DNA of 64,000 bases from Chrysopilus asiliformis (Eukaryota > Arthropoda > Insecta > Diptera > Rhagionidae). The position numbers were made by a program, and so were the translations under genes. The number at the start of each line of letters is the position of its first letter. The stretch's first letter is position 1. Location of the stretch: contig OZ035962.1 of the NCBI GenBank assembly GCA_964034945.1, positions 76,089,942 through 76,153,941 on the forward strand. The letters are read 5' to 3'. Shown here piece after piece: positions 11,351 to 22,476 of this stretch. Under the pieces are notes generated by a model, which saw only the letters and a list, made by a program, of their open reading frames with translations, made no database searches and was not told where the DNA came from.

Positions 11351-11940
11351 AGGTAGAAATACACGACGAGAGACTTTGGTCTCTGGTCTCCAGGGTACAA
11401 AAAGCAAAAATCTCCAAAGTGTATACACGATCACACGATCATGTGTATACACGATCACATTTAAGTCTGGAGATCAAAAAATAGATCTCCGGAGACGTTT
11501 ACTAAAAAGTCTCTAAAAGCAAAGTCTTTGGAGTGCATACACGATGCAGGTATCTCGTCTCCAAGCATAACAACAATATCACTAATCTAAAATATAAAAT
11601 AAGTAAAAACACTTTTTTTCTTTATAAAAACTGACCTTTACTCTCAAAACAACGAAACAAATTCTCGTTCCCACAAAACAATTTTCTGAAATGTCAAAAT
11701 TCGTCTCCGGAGACCAAGAGATAGATGTCAAAACGTTTTGAAGACCGGAGGCGCATTAAAGAGAATCTCTCATTAGTAGCTACACGGCAACAAACTTAAG
11801 TTAAGTGTCCTAGAGACCCTAGAGACTTGATACTTGGGGATAAATCTCCGGTCTCCGAAGTGTATACACAGGTCTCTTTGTATGCAGAGGCGACATTTTT
11901 GGTCTAAGAGACCAAAGTCTCTCGTCGTGTATTTCTACCT
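11351..11940. mobile_element. 590-bp MITE, PIF/Harbinger-like, with TAA target duplication
   Basis: Inverted ends of about 35 bp begin AGGTAGAAATACACGACGAG. TAA flanks both sides (11348-11350 and 11941-11943). The matching stretch of family C copy 2 reads through this site with a single TAA, so the duplication is real. The interior has repeated GTCTC/GAGAC and GTGTATACACGATCAC motifs. TWA duplications point to PIF/Harbinger mobilisation. No ORF belongs to the element. Confidence 0.85.
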
Positions 11941-11951
11941 TAAATCTAATA

Positions 11952-12896
11952 TCAAGGGTGTTTTTTAAAGCCCGATAGAACTTAAAATTTTAAAAAGTAA
12001 CACAAAAAATTAAATTTTAATCAAATTTTTTTTATTTATTCGAAAGATCAATATATGGTATTAACATTTGAAAATGATTTCGGGCATATGGCTACCGCGG
12101 CTGTTCTTGACGAAGCGCATTCTGGACGTCCAATTTTGGGCCACTTTTTCGAGAACTGCTGACCGTATGTCACGAATAACATGAACAATTTTGGCCTCCA
12201 AGGGGTCAATTGTTGCTGGTTTATCAGCATAAACCAGTGACTTCACGTAGCCCTACAGGAAATAATCGAAAGGTGTCAAATCGCACGACCTTGGTGGCCA
12301 ATTGACAGATGCATTTCTCGAAATCAAGTTATCGCCAAATTTTGATTTCAATAAGTCGATGGTTGCGGTCGCCGTATGGCACGTAGCGCCATCCTGTTGA
12401 GACCACATCTCGTCCGGATCAATGTCATCTATATTTTCAGACAAAAAATCATTGATCATGGTGCGGTAACGATTTCCATTGACCGTAACGCGAGCTCCGG
12501 CCTCATTTTTGAAGAAATAAGGTCCGATGATGCCACCAGCGTGTAAACCGCACCAAACGGTGCATTTTTCTGGATGTAATGGAGTCTGTAGGGTCTATTT
12601 GGATTCGTCTCATTTCATATGTGGGAATTTCGCTTATTCACAAACCCGTTAGCAAAAAATTAGCCTGATCGCTGAACACAATTTTGTGATAGAATGTCGT
12701 CTTAAGAGTTGCGCGAATCGATTATTGATTTTTAAAGTAAATTTGGATAATTTGGCAGCGTTGTTCAAGTTTGAGTCTATTCATGATGATTTGCCAGAGT
12801 ACACTGATCATAAATGTCAAAAAGTGAGCGCAGTATAACAGCTCGTTTGACAGTTAGCCCTTTCGTAAGTTCTATCTAAGCAAAAAAAACACCCTT
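11952..12896 (-). mobile_element. mariner-like (DD41D) transposon, decayed
   Basis: The ends AAGGGTGTTTTTT with nearby GATAGAACTT are inverted copies (11954 onward and up to 12896), flanked by TA (11950-11951 and 12897-12898). Family C copy 2 gives the empty site. At about 945 bp the element is shorter than the usual 1.3 kb of the superfamily, so it has lost internal sequence. It encodes the transposase relic annotated separately. Confidence 0.8.
12048..12730 (-). pseudogene. mariner DD41D transposase relic
   Basis: The catalytic core is readable in pieces on the minus strand. An FSDQANF block near 12680 holds the first Asp. The next piece contains WCGLHAGGIIGPYFF (about 12510). Then come SQQDGATCHTA, with the second Asp, and WPPRSCDLTPFDYF, with the third Asp. 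Exactly 41 residues separate the second and third Asp, which assigns it to the DD41D (rosa-like) group. The C-terminal part ends with SRGSHMPEIIFK. The helix-turn-helix N-terminus is missing. At least two frame changes and an in-frame stop (near 12630-12650, and between 12230 and 12260) break the gene, so it cannot make active transposase. Confidence 0.85.
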
Positions 12897-12930
12897 TACT
12901 ACTATATGATTCTCATATAGAGTATAAAAA

Positions 12931-14479
12931 CGTCCTGTAATTTGTATCGTTGGAAAAAAAGAAAAAAAGAAAAGAAAAACTGAAGTGTAGAGAATGTCAA
13001 CGAAATTTACATTGAATATTGGATCGTTACCTCCGCCCCCCGGACGATTTATACTTAATTTTCAAGGATGCAAAACGTTATCGACTCGTGACGAGTCACG
13101 AAATGATTTTCCGGGTATTTCTTCAAAATTACATTACAACATATAAAAATTTAATCCCGTTACACAAAACTGAAAACCTAACGAAAACCGAAAAACAATA
13201 TTTAGTTTTTTCGATATACTTTGTTTTTTTTTTTGATTGATATAAATATAAATTTTAATTTTGCAAAATTGTAACGAAATATTGAAAATGAAAACTTTTT
13301 TTGTTACATATTGAAATAACGTCTAGCGTTATGTGACATTAAATCATGTTGATATGTTTTTTATGCAATTCTAAAGGGTTTTCTATATTATTAACAGTTT
13401 TAATGTCAAAATCACAAAAAAAAATTACAGCATTTAATATCAGAATAACAAAAAGTTTGATGCTGACAAATGTCAGATCATATTTTCCTGAGTGTAGGAA
13501 ATAAATCCTAATTTGTCATTTAATCGATTTTTAAATTCTCATATCCAAGAAAAATAAAAGGATTTTTTTTAAATTCAATTCTCATTCCAAGTTTGTTATC
13601 AAAGAAAAAAAAATTAAAATATGCCTACTACCTGATGGATGACGAGATAAATAATATTTTTGTGATATGTGGCACGTGTAGAAAAGTTTTTCAACAGTTT
13701 TCACTACAAACATGAAGAAATAAACCTTTTTTTTTTGAGATTTTCTCACTCAATTTGACACGATTTAATCCAAAATTAGGCAATGTCGAATTGTTATGAT
13801 AACATAGTGAGTGACTAAGGTATTTCAGAAATTGTTATCATGAAATTTAAGATAATCAGTAATCTTAACCACATACATTTACGCACACCGCATGTTATCT
13901 TCGGAGTAGAAAAATCGGTAAAAAGTTCGGTAGCGCCGCACAGTGTTTAAAAAAATATCTTTAATTTAACACATCATTGCTACCGTTAATTGATTGACAA
14001 GTAAACTAATGACTGGTGTAAAATGACATTTTATCAATTTACTTGTAAATATTTACCTTTGAGTTATCTGGGAGAAAAAAATGTGTGTTACGAACATTTT
14101 GTGATATATTCTAAAAAATCTTAAAATGTGTTGAGGTAACATTTTCACCGTTTTTTTTCTATTGCGAGAATGTTAAATTCTCAGAGAAAATTTTCTAAAA
14201 TTACTTGTAGCCTTTGTTTGAAACTGCTATAGCAGTAATTTTTGATAAAACTCCGCCGCAGGCAAAAATTTTTGAGTTTCGAGGTCAATTGTCTTTAGTG
14301 ATTTAGGAGTTAAGAGAAAAATCGCCGAAATTAACTCTAGCATGATTCCGAGACAAAAGTTATATCTGCGATTAATTGATTTTCTCAGAGAAAATGTTTA
14401 AATCCGACGTAGGCTTTCGTGGTTAGATACTATTCATGTTTGTAGATTTTTTTAAGAAAACTACTTGTTATTATTAAAA
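12931..14479. other. AT-rich DNA, nothing recognised
   Basis: Contains A- and T-runs and short ORFs with no domain. A 27-bp string at 14312-14338 is repeated exactly at 15422-15448 inside a MITE (see findings). Confidence 0.4.
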
Positions 14480-15020
14480 GCTTTTATCTAGCTTGCCTTC
14501 GGATCCGTTTATCTGTCTGTTTGTCAGGGTCAAATTTTGAAATCTAATTATGACTCACTTCCACTTATCCGATTAACTTGATATTTTGCACACATACGTA
14601 ACTCCGATGGCAACACAATATTTTCTCTACTTCGTTCTTATAAGGATAAAGGAACGTCCTGTAAGGATACCGTGATTATCCTTTTCTTCAAAATTTCCAG
14701 AGAAAAAAAATCTCATCTGCGGGTTTTCAGGGTCGCTGAATCTGGTTATGACATTAAGAAGTCTGTAAGGATAGCAGGAAGTCCTGTTAGGATAATGTTA
14801 TTATCCTTTTCCTCAGATTTTCCGCAAAAAATCTTATCTAGAGATTTTTGGGTCGCTGAATCCGGTTCTGGGGTTAAGAAGTCTGTAAGGATAGCAGAAG
14901 ATCCTGTAAAAATAACCTGATTATACTTTTCCTCAAATTTTCCGGAAAAAAAACTTCTGGGGATTTTTGGGATTGCTGAATCCAATTCCGAAGGCAAAAA
15001 GTCCGTAAAAATATCTCATC
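14480..15020 (+). repeat. element with three tandem copies of a unit of about 121 bp
   Basis: A leader with AGCTTGCCTTCGGATCCGTT and GTCTGTTTGTCAGGGTCAAA is followed by three degenerate tandem units starting with GTCCTG/ATCCTG at 14656, 14781 and 14901. Each unit carries GTAAGGATA, ATTATCCTTTTCCTC and GGGTCGCTGAATC. The same unit is repeated three times in the Helitron-like element at 49385-49891, so this is probably a decayed relative. A piece of the leader also occurs at about 20935-21020. Confidence 0.65.
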
Positions 15021-15143
15021 AAGGCATCAAGGATATATATTTGGAGGCTAAAAATTAAATCAGATTTTTTATTTTAATTTTTTTTATATAAAAATTATGT
15101 GTTTAACATACTGTTCAAAAACTGTTTTTTGATGGCAATTTTA

Positions 15144-15529
15144 AGGTGCCGCTTTACATGAGAGGAAATGCCGGCGAGAACCTCTCGATAGCAGCTACTC
15201 GTAAATGGACACATCTCTGAGAGTCGCTCGCAGAAACTCGCAAAAACTCGCGAGCTAGTTTCTGCGAGCTGTCAAAAGTGATTCTAATCTCTAATCGACA
15301 CGCACCCACTGAACTCTCGGGGAGTTGCTCACCAAATACGAACGGCGTTTGAATTTCGCTAGGAGCTCTCGAGAACTCGCCAAATCAAGATGTCAAAAAA
15401 AATCAAGATATTGATCTTGAAAAGAGAAAAATCGCCGAAATTAACTCTCAAATGGACAACCTCCTGCGAGTAACTCTGGAGAGTTTTTGAGAGTTACTAG
15501 CGTATTTAATCTCATGTGGAGCGGCACCT
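15144..15529. mobile_element. 386-bp MITE, PIF/Harbinger-like, with TTA target duplication
   Basis: Inverted termini AGGTGCCGCTTTACATGAGA and, as complement of the right end, AGGTGCCGCTCCACATGAGA. TTA flanks both sides (15141-15143 and 15530-15532). The interior is rich in GAGAGTT, CTCGC and GCGAG motifs in both orientations. No coding capacity. Confidence 0.85.
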
Positions 15530-15532
15530 TTA

Positions 15533-17150
15533 CCCTTTAACTTTATTTATCAAGTATTTCATTGATTAGTATTATCTAAATGCAACCAAAAACGACAATA
15601 TCTGTAATTTCTTTTTAATGCTACATTTGTGAAAGGAAGCTTATAAAATACTGAAGATGAGATACGGAAAGCAATAAAAATGCGGATGATACCACGAGGA
15701 GCTTCATCTCGACATTACGACTTCTGTTCAGATTTCAAGCTTCCATTTTCTAAGATTATAGCGACCGTGCACCATAATATATCTAAAAAATAAAAGTACT
15801 TATATCTAGATAATAAAAAAAAACAAATGGTAACAAGTAACATTTTATAACATATTTGTCTTTTTCCGTCTTACGGGATATTAAAAAACTATTAATATTT
15901 TTATAATTTCAACTGTAAAACGGAAATGTTGTTCGGAGATCTAGATTTCATGTTTCAATATTATTGATTTCGAATTTAGTTACTCGTAGGGTTTTATTTT
16001 CGAAATGTGAATTCAGCAGCTTCCAGAGATCACGTCTAAATCGGATCAGAAGCTTCTACCATGCGGTACTTGTAGCGATAATGTCTACTTGATACACAAC
16101 TATCATGTATTATTTTCTTATTTTATTTTAATATAAATCGCAGAAGTGGTTTTTTTACTAGAAGTAACGATCCAAATCGAATCGACCCCTTCCTGTGCCA
16201 GATCATTTTTCGATTGATTCACGATTTTATGATAACTCGTCTAGAATTACGAGAGACTCACCAGATCGATACGAAAATATTAGCGAAAATTTCGACTCTA
16301 CAATATTTATATTTGTTTGATAATTCTTATTGTTTTTTATGTTTGTTTCTGACGATAGTGGAGGGATAGGGGGTAGTTTTTATATCCATCTCTATTCTAG
16401 ACTAGAAAAGCGTTTTTCCTGTTCATAAAAGACAAGTTGCACAGAACAAATCGCAGGAAACATGATTTTGTTGTAGTTTTCGCGATCGCGATTTGCTTAG
16501 CCGGCCGATGTTACAAATTTATCGTTGTTTTTACTTATTGTTCTCGTTCCGTTTATATTCATTTTAGAAGTAACGTAAAAGAGTTTAAGAGATTTTTTCC
16601 CTATTTTGCAGCATGATTTTTTAAATTAATTTATCTCTTGATGTAAAAAAGGGGTTTTGCAAAAATCGTTAGGGTCTTGAGATTTTGAGTAAAGCACCTA
16701 AATTCCAGTAATTTTTGTCACCAGAAAAAAATCCCCTGAAAGAAGATGCCGGTCGGCATTTCGTTTCTCAAATTCAAAAAAAAAACTCACATATATTGTG
16801 CTGGTTTGTGATATCTTTTGGTTCGTTCATGACTTTTGACGGACTTGAAATATTTTCAGGCAATCGAAAATGAAAAATTTGTTATTCTGTAAAAAAAAGG
16901 AACGCGGCGATGAAATGCCAAAAAATCACTAAATCAGAATGGATGATCAGAATTGGAATCTTCGCGGACCAGACGAGATATTTGGGACTTGATCGAATCT
17001 GCGAACAAAGGAATAACTTCGGTCACTTAATTAGATCGTTCTCGAGTGCATCTTCTAGGGATCTGGCTGCGCATAAATGATGAGTAAAGCGAGCCAAGGC
17101 TTCCAACTTCGGATGGGTAGTTTTTCAATGCAACGTTCTAAGGAGTTTTC
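15533..17150. other. AT-rich DNA, nothing recognised
   Basis: No domain-bearing ORF or terminal repeats were recognised over about 1.6 kb. Confidence 0.35.
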
Positions 17151-17189
17151 GCAATGGGCTTTCAAGTGGCACACGTTTTGTTTTTTTCA

Positions 17190-17672
17190 CTCAAAAAAAT
17201 AATAACAAAAACTATTTACAAAATTTGTTCTGTTCCTATTTACAAAATTTGTTCTGTTGAATCTCAACAAATTTTTTTTGTTGAATTGATAAAGGATTTA
17301 TTTGAAAAACAAAAATTTTGTAAATATAACAAATTTTTGTCATTTTGCCAAATTAGGTATTATTGATTTTACAATTGTTTTATTGATTTGACAAAACATC
17401 ATAATTTTGTAAGTTTATTTTTGTCAAAAAACGATTTTTTTGTTAAACATAGATTTACTACCAAAAATATTTGTTTCAATTGACGATTTTGTTGTGATTT
17501 TAATAAAAATTTTGTTAATTTAACAATGATTTTATCCATATGACAAATTTTTCATTTACCGAGGAATATTTTTCCCTTTATTATTTTAACAAAATTATTT
17601 TGTTGGCTGATATAGGATAAAATTTTTGTTAATTTAATAATGATTTTATCCATATGATCAATTTTTTCTCTG
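17190..17672. repeat. low-complexity block of ACAAATTTT/AAATTTTGT motifs with internal duplication
   Basis: The block is built from degenerate TTTTGTTAATTTAAC and ACAAAATTTGTT words in both orientations. A stretch of about 50 bp (about 17505-17553) containing ATGATTTTATCCATATGA is repeated at about 17619-17669. It ends in TTTTTTCTCTGAGAGAGTA, which resembles CAC-type MITE ends seen elsewhere here. It is probably an old MITE, but a matching left end was not found. Confidence 0.45.
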
Positions 17673-17685
17673 AGAGAGTATGTTA

Positions 17686-18126
17686 CCCCTGGAGCCAAAT
17701 GAACGCAACGCGAACGCAACTAAAACGCACAAACTGTCACTTACAAGTTTGTTCCATAGAAATCATTTGAAGTGAGCACAGTGAACGCAGAGAACGCACC
17801 TACAACGCAAAAGTTTCCAAACTTCTAACTTTTCAGCAGGATTCTGCGTTGAAAGTTCATAAAATGAGGTTGGGGAAATGTCGTTCGAGGAAAAATTGAT
17901 AGCCTTACTGCAATAACCTACAAATAACAAAGATAAAGACCAGCAAAGCAAATTATCGCTTCAAAATTATCCATTTTTGTAATTTAGCCAGCTTTATACC
18001 ACTTTATATTATGTCACTTGTATTACTTCACGAGATGGCATTGGGCTCTGCCGCTGAAATGTTGCACTGCATGACAGTTCACAGCGTTGCAGTTGCGTTC
18101 GCGTTGCGTTCATTGGGTTCCAGGGG
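17686..18126. mobile_element. 441-bp MITE, PIF/Harbinger-like, with TTA target duplication
   Basis: The left end CCCCTGGAGCCAAATGAACG and the complement of the right end, CCCCTGGAACCCAATGAACG, continue as AACGCAACGCGAACGCAACT in both arms. TTA flanks both ends (17683-17685 and 18127-18129). It has no ORF of its own. Confidence 0.88.
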
Positions 18127-18411
18127 TTATCAAGACTGTTTTTGTAGTTCTCATGCGGTAAAATCTAATAGCAACTGTTAGCAGTTATTTAACAGGTGTT
18201 TGTGAGTTGTTTCTGAGTTGAAAACAGAAATTGCTTTCCACTCTCGCACTCTATCTCTCTATTTTTGGCTTTATGTTGCGAAGTGGTTTAGATCCTTTTG
18301 GAAATAAAAATGGAGATAAATCCAAATAGGAATATACGACACTGTAGACTATGCTGCGTTGATTCCCTAAAAATTGGGAATTATTTCTATATATTTTGGG
18401 AATATTTCCTA

Positions 18412-18755
18412 CACGGGAAAAAATCTTGGAGTAAATTCCAATCAAAACTGTATTACGCTGGACCTATATGTAATCCAATGGAAAATTCTAATCCAATAAT
18501 ATGGATTGAAAATTTTCATAAATTTATTTTTGGTTTAATTCAGTATTAAAGTCTAAAATTTTGATTAAATTGTAGACATTAATGTTAAAAGTTACTTAAG
18601 TTCGATAGATAATAAAAAACTGTTCAAATATGACTGCAAAAAAGGCTAAAATATTTTCAAAAAATCGCATGTATTAAATTTCAATCCAAAATATGTATTA
18701 AGATTTTGTCAATATAATTGTTGGATTGAAAAATACTCCAGGATTTTTTGCCGTG
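18412..18755. mobile_element. 344-bp MITE with CACGG ends and TA target duplication
   Basis: The left end CACGGGAAAAAATCTTGGAG and the complement of the right end, CACGGCAAAAAATCCTGGAG, are flanked by TA (18410-18411 and 18756-18757). The interior is very AT-rich with repeated AATCCAA/TTGGATT motifs. It belongs with the elements at 51304-52267 and 58124-58660. Confidence 0.85.
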
Positions 18756-18827
18756 TATTTTTTGGCATGAATTTCCCTTTGGTTTGGGAGTCATCACCAA
18801 AAAAATTCTCTGTCTCCAATATTCCTA

Positions 18828-19105
18828 TTACTTTCCTCTTATAAAGAAGGAAAATATTGTATTCATGACGAAGGCCGACTCCAGAACGGGGGCAGATAGA
18901 AACTTTCTGATCAGCATGAAATCTTTCCGTCGGTCTGTCGATCTGTCCGTTTTACGTATCTTAAATAATTCTAGATCGCGTTGACTTAGCAACTTGAAAT
19001 TTTTTTTGAATAAATTCAGCAAAAATCGATTTGTTCTATCGACTTTTGGAAAAGTAACGATAGCTATAATAAGTTTTTTTTTAAAATACCGTTTTTTGAT
19101 ATTTT
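18828..19105 (+). repeat. dispersed repeat family D, copy 2 (partial)
   Basis: It carries the family's TTACTTTCCTCT end, ATTGTATTCATGACG, a short GTCTGTC tract and the core TTGACTTAGCAACTTGAAAT. It is cut short compared with copy D1. Confidence 0.65.
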
Positions 19106-21081
19106 TTGTAGGAATTTGCCTTATTACTTCTCTCAGTGAAGATGTCATATAAACTCCCAACTAGACTGGCACGCCGATTGCGGAAAACGGATAGGATTGC
19201 TACATTTGTAAGGTTTGCTGTAACTAGTTAACAGCAGAGACCGTGATTATAAATATTATTGGCGTCAAGTAGTAGTCATTCCTACTGGAACGCGGGATCA
19301 AACGGCTACCTTTTGAAAAACCTCGTGTAAGACGACGCATAATAAAGATAAAAACTCCGATGAATCTTCCGAAATATTATTTTTTAATAATTTATCATTG
19401 ATTATAAAAAAAAACATTATCAAAAATATCGTTTTATTTTCGGTTTCACGATTCTTGGGAAAAATAAATTAAAGTTTAGTATTAACACTATAAATAAGTA
19501 TAGTTCAAAGTAATATTTTGGTATTCCTGGAATAACTAAATTCAGAAAGGACACCTAATGGATTTAGTTTAATTGCACCACTTAGGTATCTGTCTGTTAA
19601 GTAGTTTACTTAACAGCAAAATCGAATTCATCCTAGAGTAGTGATTCACCTTGAATTTCCAGTTTTTCTTGATGTTAATTTTCACAAATTCGCAGTAAAC
19701 CCTTTTAAAAACTCGATACTTTTTGGTCCTCTTGCCGAATTCGCTTTATTGCGAATTATATTGATCGATGCGTGCGCAGAGTTTTTGTCCAAATGACATA
19801 AGGACAGCTATGGCGCAGACGCAATCAGTTTCGATGACGTGACGAAATTTATTTCGATTGACAAATATCAATCATACGCGATTCATCCACCAAACTACGC
19901 TTAGGACGATACGAATTCAATATAAAGACCTAAATCCGAACTGTGAAAATGCAACGCGTAATACGCAATCCGATGTCGGAAAAAAGAGTGCTGCTTACAC
20001 GTTCAGCAAAAAGTTTTCCGAAGTTCATTTCTGAGCATATAAAATTTTTATTGCTATTGTTTTAGTGGCTCTCAATTGCGTGAAGTTAGTTGTATCTGAT
20101 TACAGATGCACTTCAATTTTATTTGATTGAAAAGTGATAGAGAGTTGCTTGAACCGCATTAAATTTGTGGTTTTTGCATTGATTTTCAACCGGGTTTAAG
20201 CCTGGAGTATTTGTTTAAACTAAGTCAGAAGATATAACGATATTTTTTTAAATGACTTTTTCTCTTCTCTCTGGGTTCTTTCTTCAGGAGACTTGAGCCA
20301 ACATTTCAGCTACATCGGTCGTGTTCTATAAAACAAGCTTTGAAAAAAGTTGACTTGTTTTTCGTTAAGATTTCATTTTGGTTTTTTTTCTAAATTTTCT
20401 TCGAAAAATCGTTTTTTATGTGCACTAAAAAATTTGCGCTCAGAGTGTTATCCGACATCTTTCGACTCTGACAAATGGAAAATCCTGCTTTCCAAAACTC
20501 TAACGGGCTGTCCACAAAGCAAGTCACATTCCGTATTTGCAGCTTAAAAGTATATTTTATAAAATGCTTTGAATGTGATGAGGGACAATATTTTTTAATC
20601 TGCCTTTTTCAAAGCGGTTAAAAAGTACATTGAAAAAAGTACTTTCCAAAGCAATTTTAAAGTGCTTTCATTTAAAGCACTTTGAAATTTCCGAGAGGGT
20701 CCTTTCGCGTAGTCTCACACTACCTACACCCAGAAGTCGAATTATAATTCCTTCTTAGAAGTTCGGTGTAAGCATAGTATTAAAAGAAAATTTAAAAAAT
20801 AAAACACTTTTTCTTTATCATGAAAAAAACTTCTCAACTTTTTCTTCCAACCTTAGGTTTTTTGTCAGATATGCAAAACGTTACCATAGCGTAACGTAAT
20901 AACGAAATGATTTTGCGTTTTTTAAAAGCTCTTTTAATTAGCTGGCCTTCGTGTTTGTCCGCATATCTGTCAGGGTCAAAGATTTCAATCTAATTCTGAC
21001 CCACGTCCACTCATCCAAAATGACTGAAAAGGATAAAATAAGCTTTTATTAAAAAAAACTGTACTAAAAAGGATAAAATAG
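19106..21081. other. AT-rich DNA, nothing secure
   Basis: No gene or complete mobile element was recognised. A patch at about 20560-20700 repeats AAAGTACTTT/AAAGCACTTT words. At about 20935-21020 there is a fragment related to the leader of the tandem-repeat element at 14480. Confidence 0.35.
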
Positions 21082-21193
21082 ATTTTTGGGTGCTGTGTAT
21101 CAGAAATAAAAGCTAAATAAAAGGAGTATGAAAAATAAAATAAAATAAATATTTATCTCGCTGTTATTTCTGATACACAGCTCCTAAAAAATA
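21082..21193. repeat. small foldback element, about 110 bp
   Basis: GCTGTGTATCAGAAATAA at 21092-21109 is exactly complementary to TTATTTCTGATACACAGC at 21164-21181, with weaker pairing outside (ATTTTTGGG/CCTAAAAAAT). The A-rich spacer is about 55 bp. A very small MITE is likely. Confidence 0.6.
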
Positions 21194-22346
21194 TTTTTTT
21201 CCATTTTTTTTTTAAAAGCTTTAAGAAAATTTTTTGTTAATTTTTTTTCTTTAAAATTGCGTTAAAGCGCTATGGAAATTGAGTTCCGTTAAAATAACGA
21301 ACAACGTTAAGATTTGATTTTTTGTTTCACGATTTTGTTTATTTCCTTGAGATTTTCATTTTGCAAAATTGGATGCGTTTTGCCAGAAGAAAATTCGAAG
21401 AAGTTTTGCTTTGGGCGAATTATTTCGTGTCTAAAATTGGTGCCATAAATGGTTGAAAATTTTGTGAAATTGATGGTTTTATAAAAAAAACCCTGCAAGG
21501 CTAATTTTAGATGTTTCCATGTGCGACTTATTTCAATATCTAGGCTTTGTTATTCCACAAACCTAGAAAACAAAATCAGTTGTAAATGGGATTTTTCGAG
21601 AAAATGCCTTTTCCTTGTGGATTTTTTGGAAATAAATAGAAAAGTAAGATGAAATTCTAAATTGCACAATTAAAGTTTCAGAGAATGTTGAAAACTGCAA
21701 ATAAGAACCTTTTTTAAGACTCTAACTGCCACGTCAGTCAAAAAGACCTGACATATAATTGTACACAACGGCCACAATGAAAATTATTAAAGTGTTCGCT
21801 GCAACCGCAACGATTTTTTGTAGTTGCACACATTTTATGGTAATAAAATAACATTTAGGTATAATTTTGTTTCATTTTTTTTTCTCTTAGTGCCTTTTTG
21901 ACTGACAACTAAATATTCGAAAAAGGCTTAAAACTGTTTGGCTATTTTTGAAAATCGCACAAAGTGACAACGTAACACACTTGCAATACCAGGGCTTATT
22001 TCTTTACTCCCTTTAAAAATTATGAAATGACAGCCTTGGTTCTGATGTTGATCTGACTTACCCCCATTCAAAACCAGCGCACAGAGTATTGCCGCGAGGG
22101 GGCGGGGGTGGGGAGACGAAGGTGGTCGCGGTGTCGGACACAGCCTTCAAAACATGTCAAAGTAGCTATTATGCCAGTGGTGAGAAAAAGTTTTTACCTG
22201 CGGCGTATTTCTTAATAAAATTGGCGATTGTAGGATATTTTTCTAACAATTTTGCTTTGTCCTTGCATGGTACTTACTGGTTGCTTTTTAAGCACCTCTT
22301 TTATTTATTTTTCTCAATTGAAAAAACTGGTTTTTTCAATCAATTT
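21194..22346. other. AT-rich DNA with one G-rich patch
   Basis: No gene was recognised. A G-rich run at 22098-22113 (GGGGGCGGGGGTGGGG) lies about 250 bp before family A copy 1. Confidence 0.35.
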
Positions 22347-22476
22347 TTACTTTCTTCTACGGAGTATAATAAAGTATTGTATTCATGAAAAATTTCGACC
22401 TCTTAATTTTGCCTAAAAAACATTTCCCGATCACTCCTGAGTCGATTGGAGTCATATTTAAAAAAATGTCTTTCTG

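Larger units (their letters stand above)
10842..12930 (+). repeat. dispersed repeat family C, copy 1, carrying nested insertions
   Basis: The copy contains repeated phrases around GGATTTTGATGTATGGA and AAAATCATAT, a core AAGTCTATAGCTCAATCCTT, a CAGACAGACGGACGGACAT tract near 11220, and ends in GTATAAAAA. It is interrupted by a MITE (11351-11940) and a mariner (11952-12896). Copy C2 (49100-49935) lacks both, which proves the insertions. A further fragment lies at about 57380-57475. Family C shares several phrases and the GTATAAAAA end with family B. Confidence 0.65.

Noticed and set aside
22098..22113. G-quadruplex candidate
   Set aside because: Only three clear G-runs of at least three, with no fourth close by; too weak to annotate.
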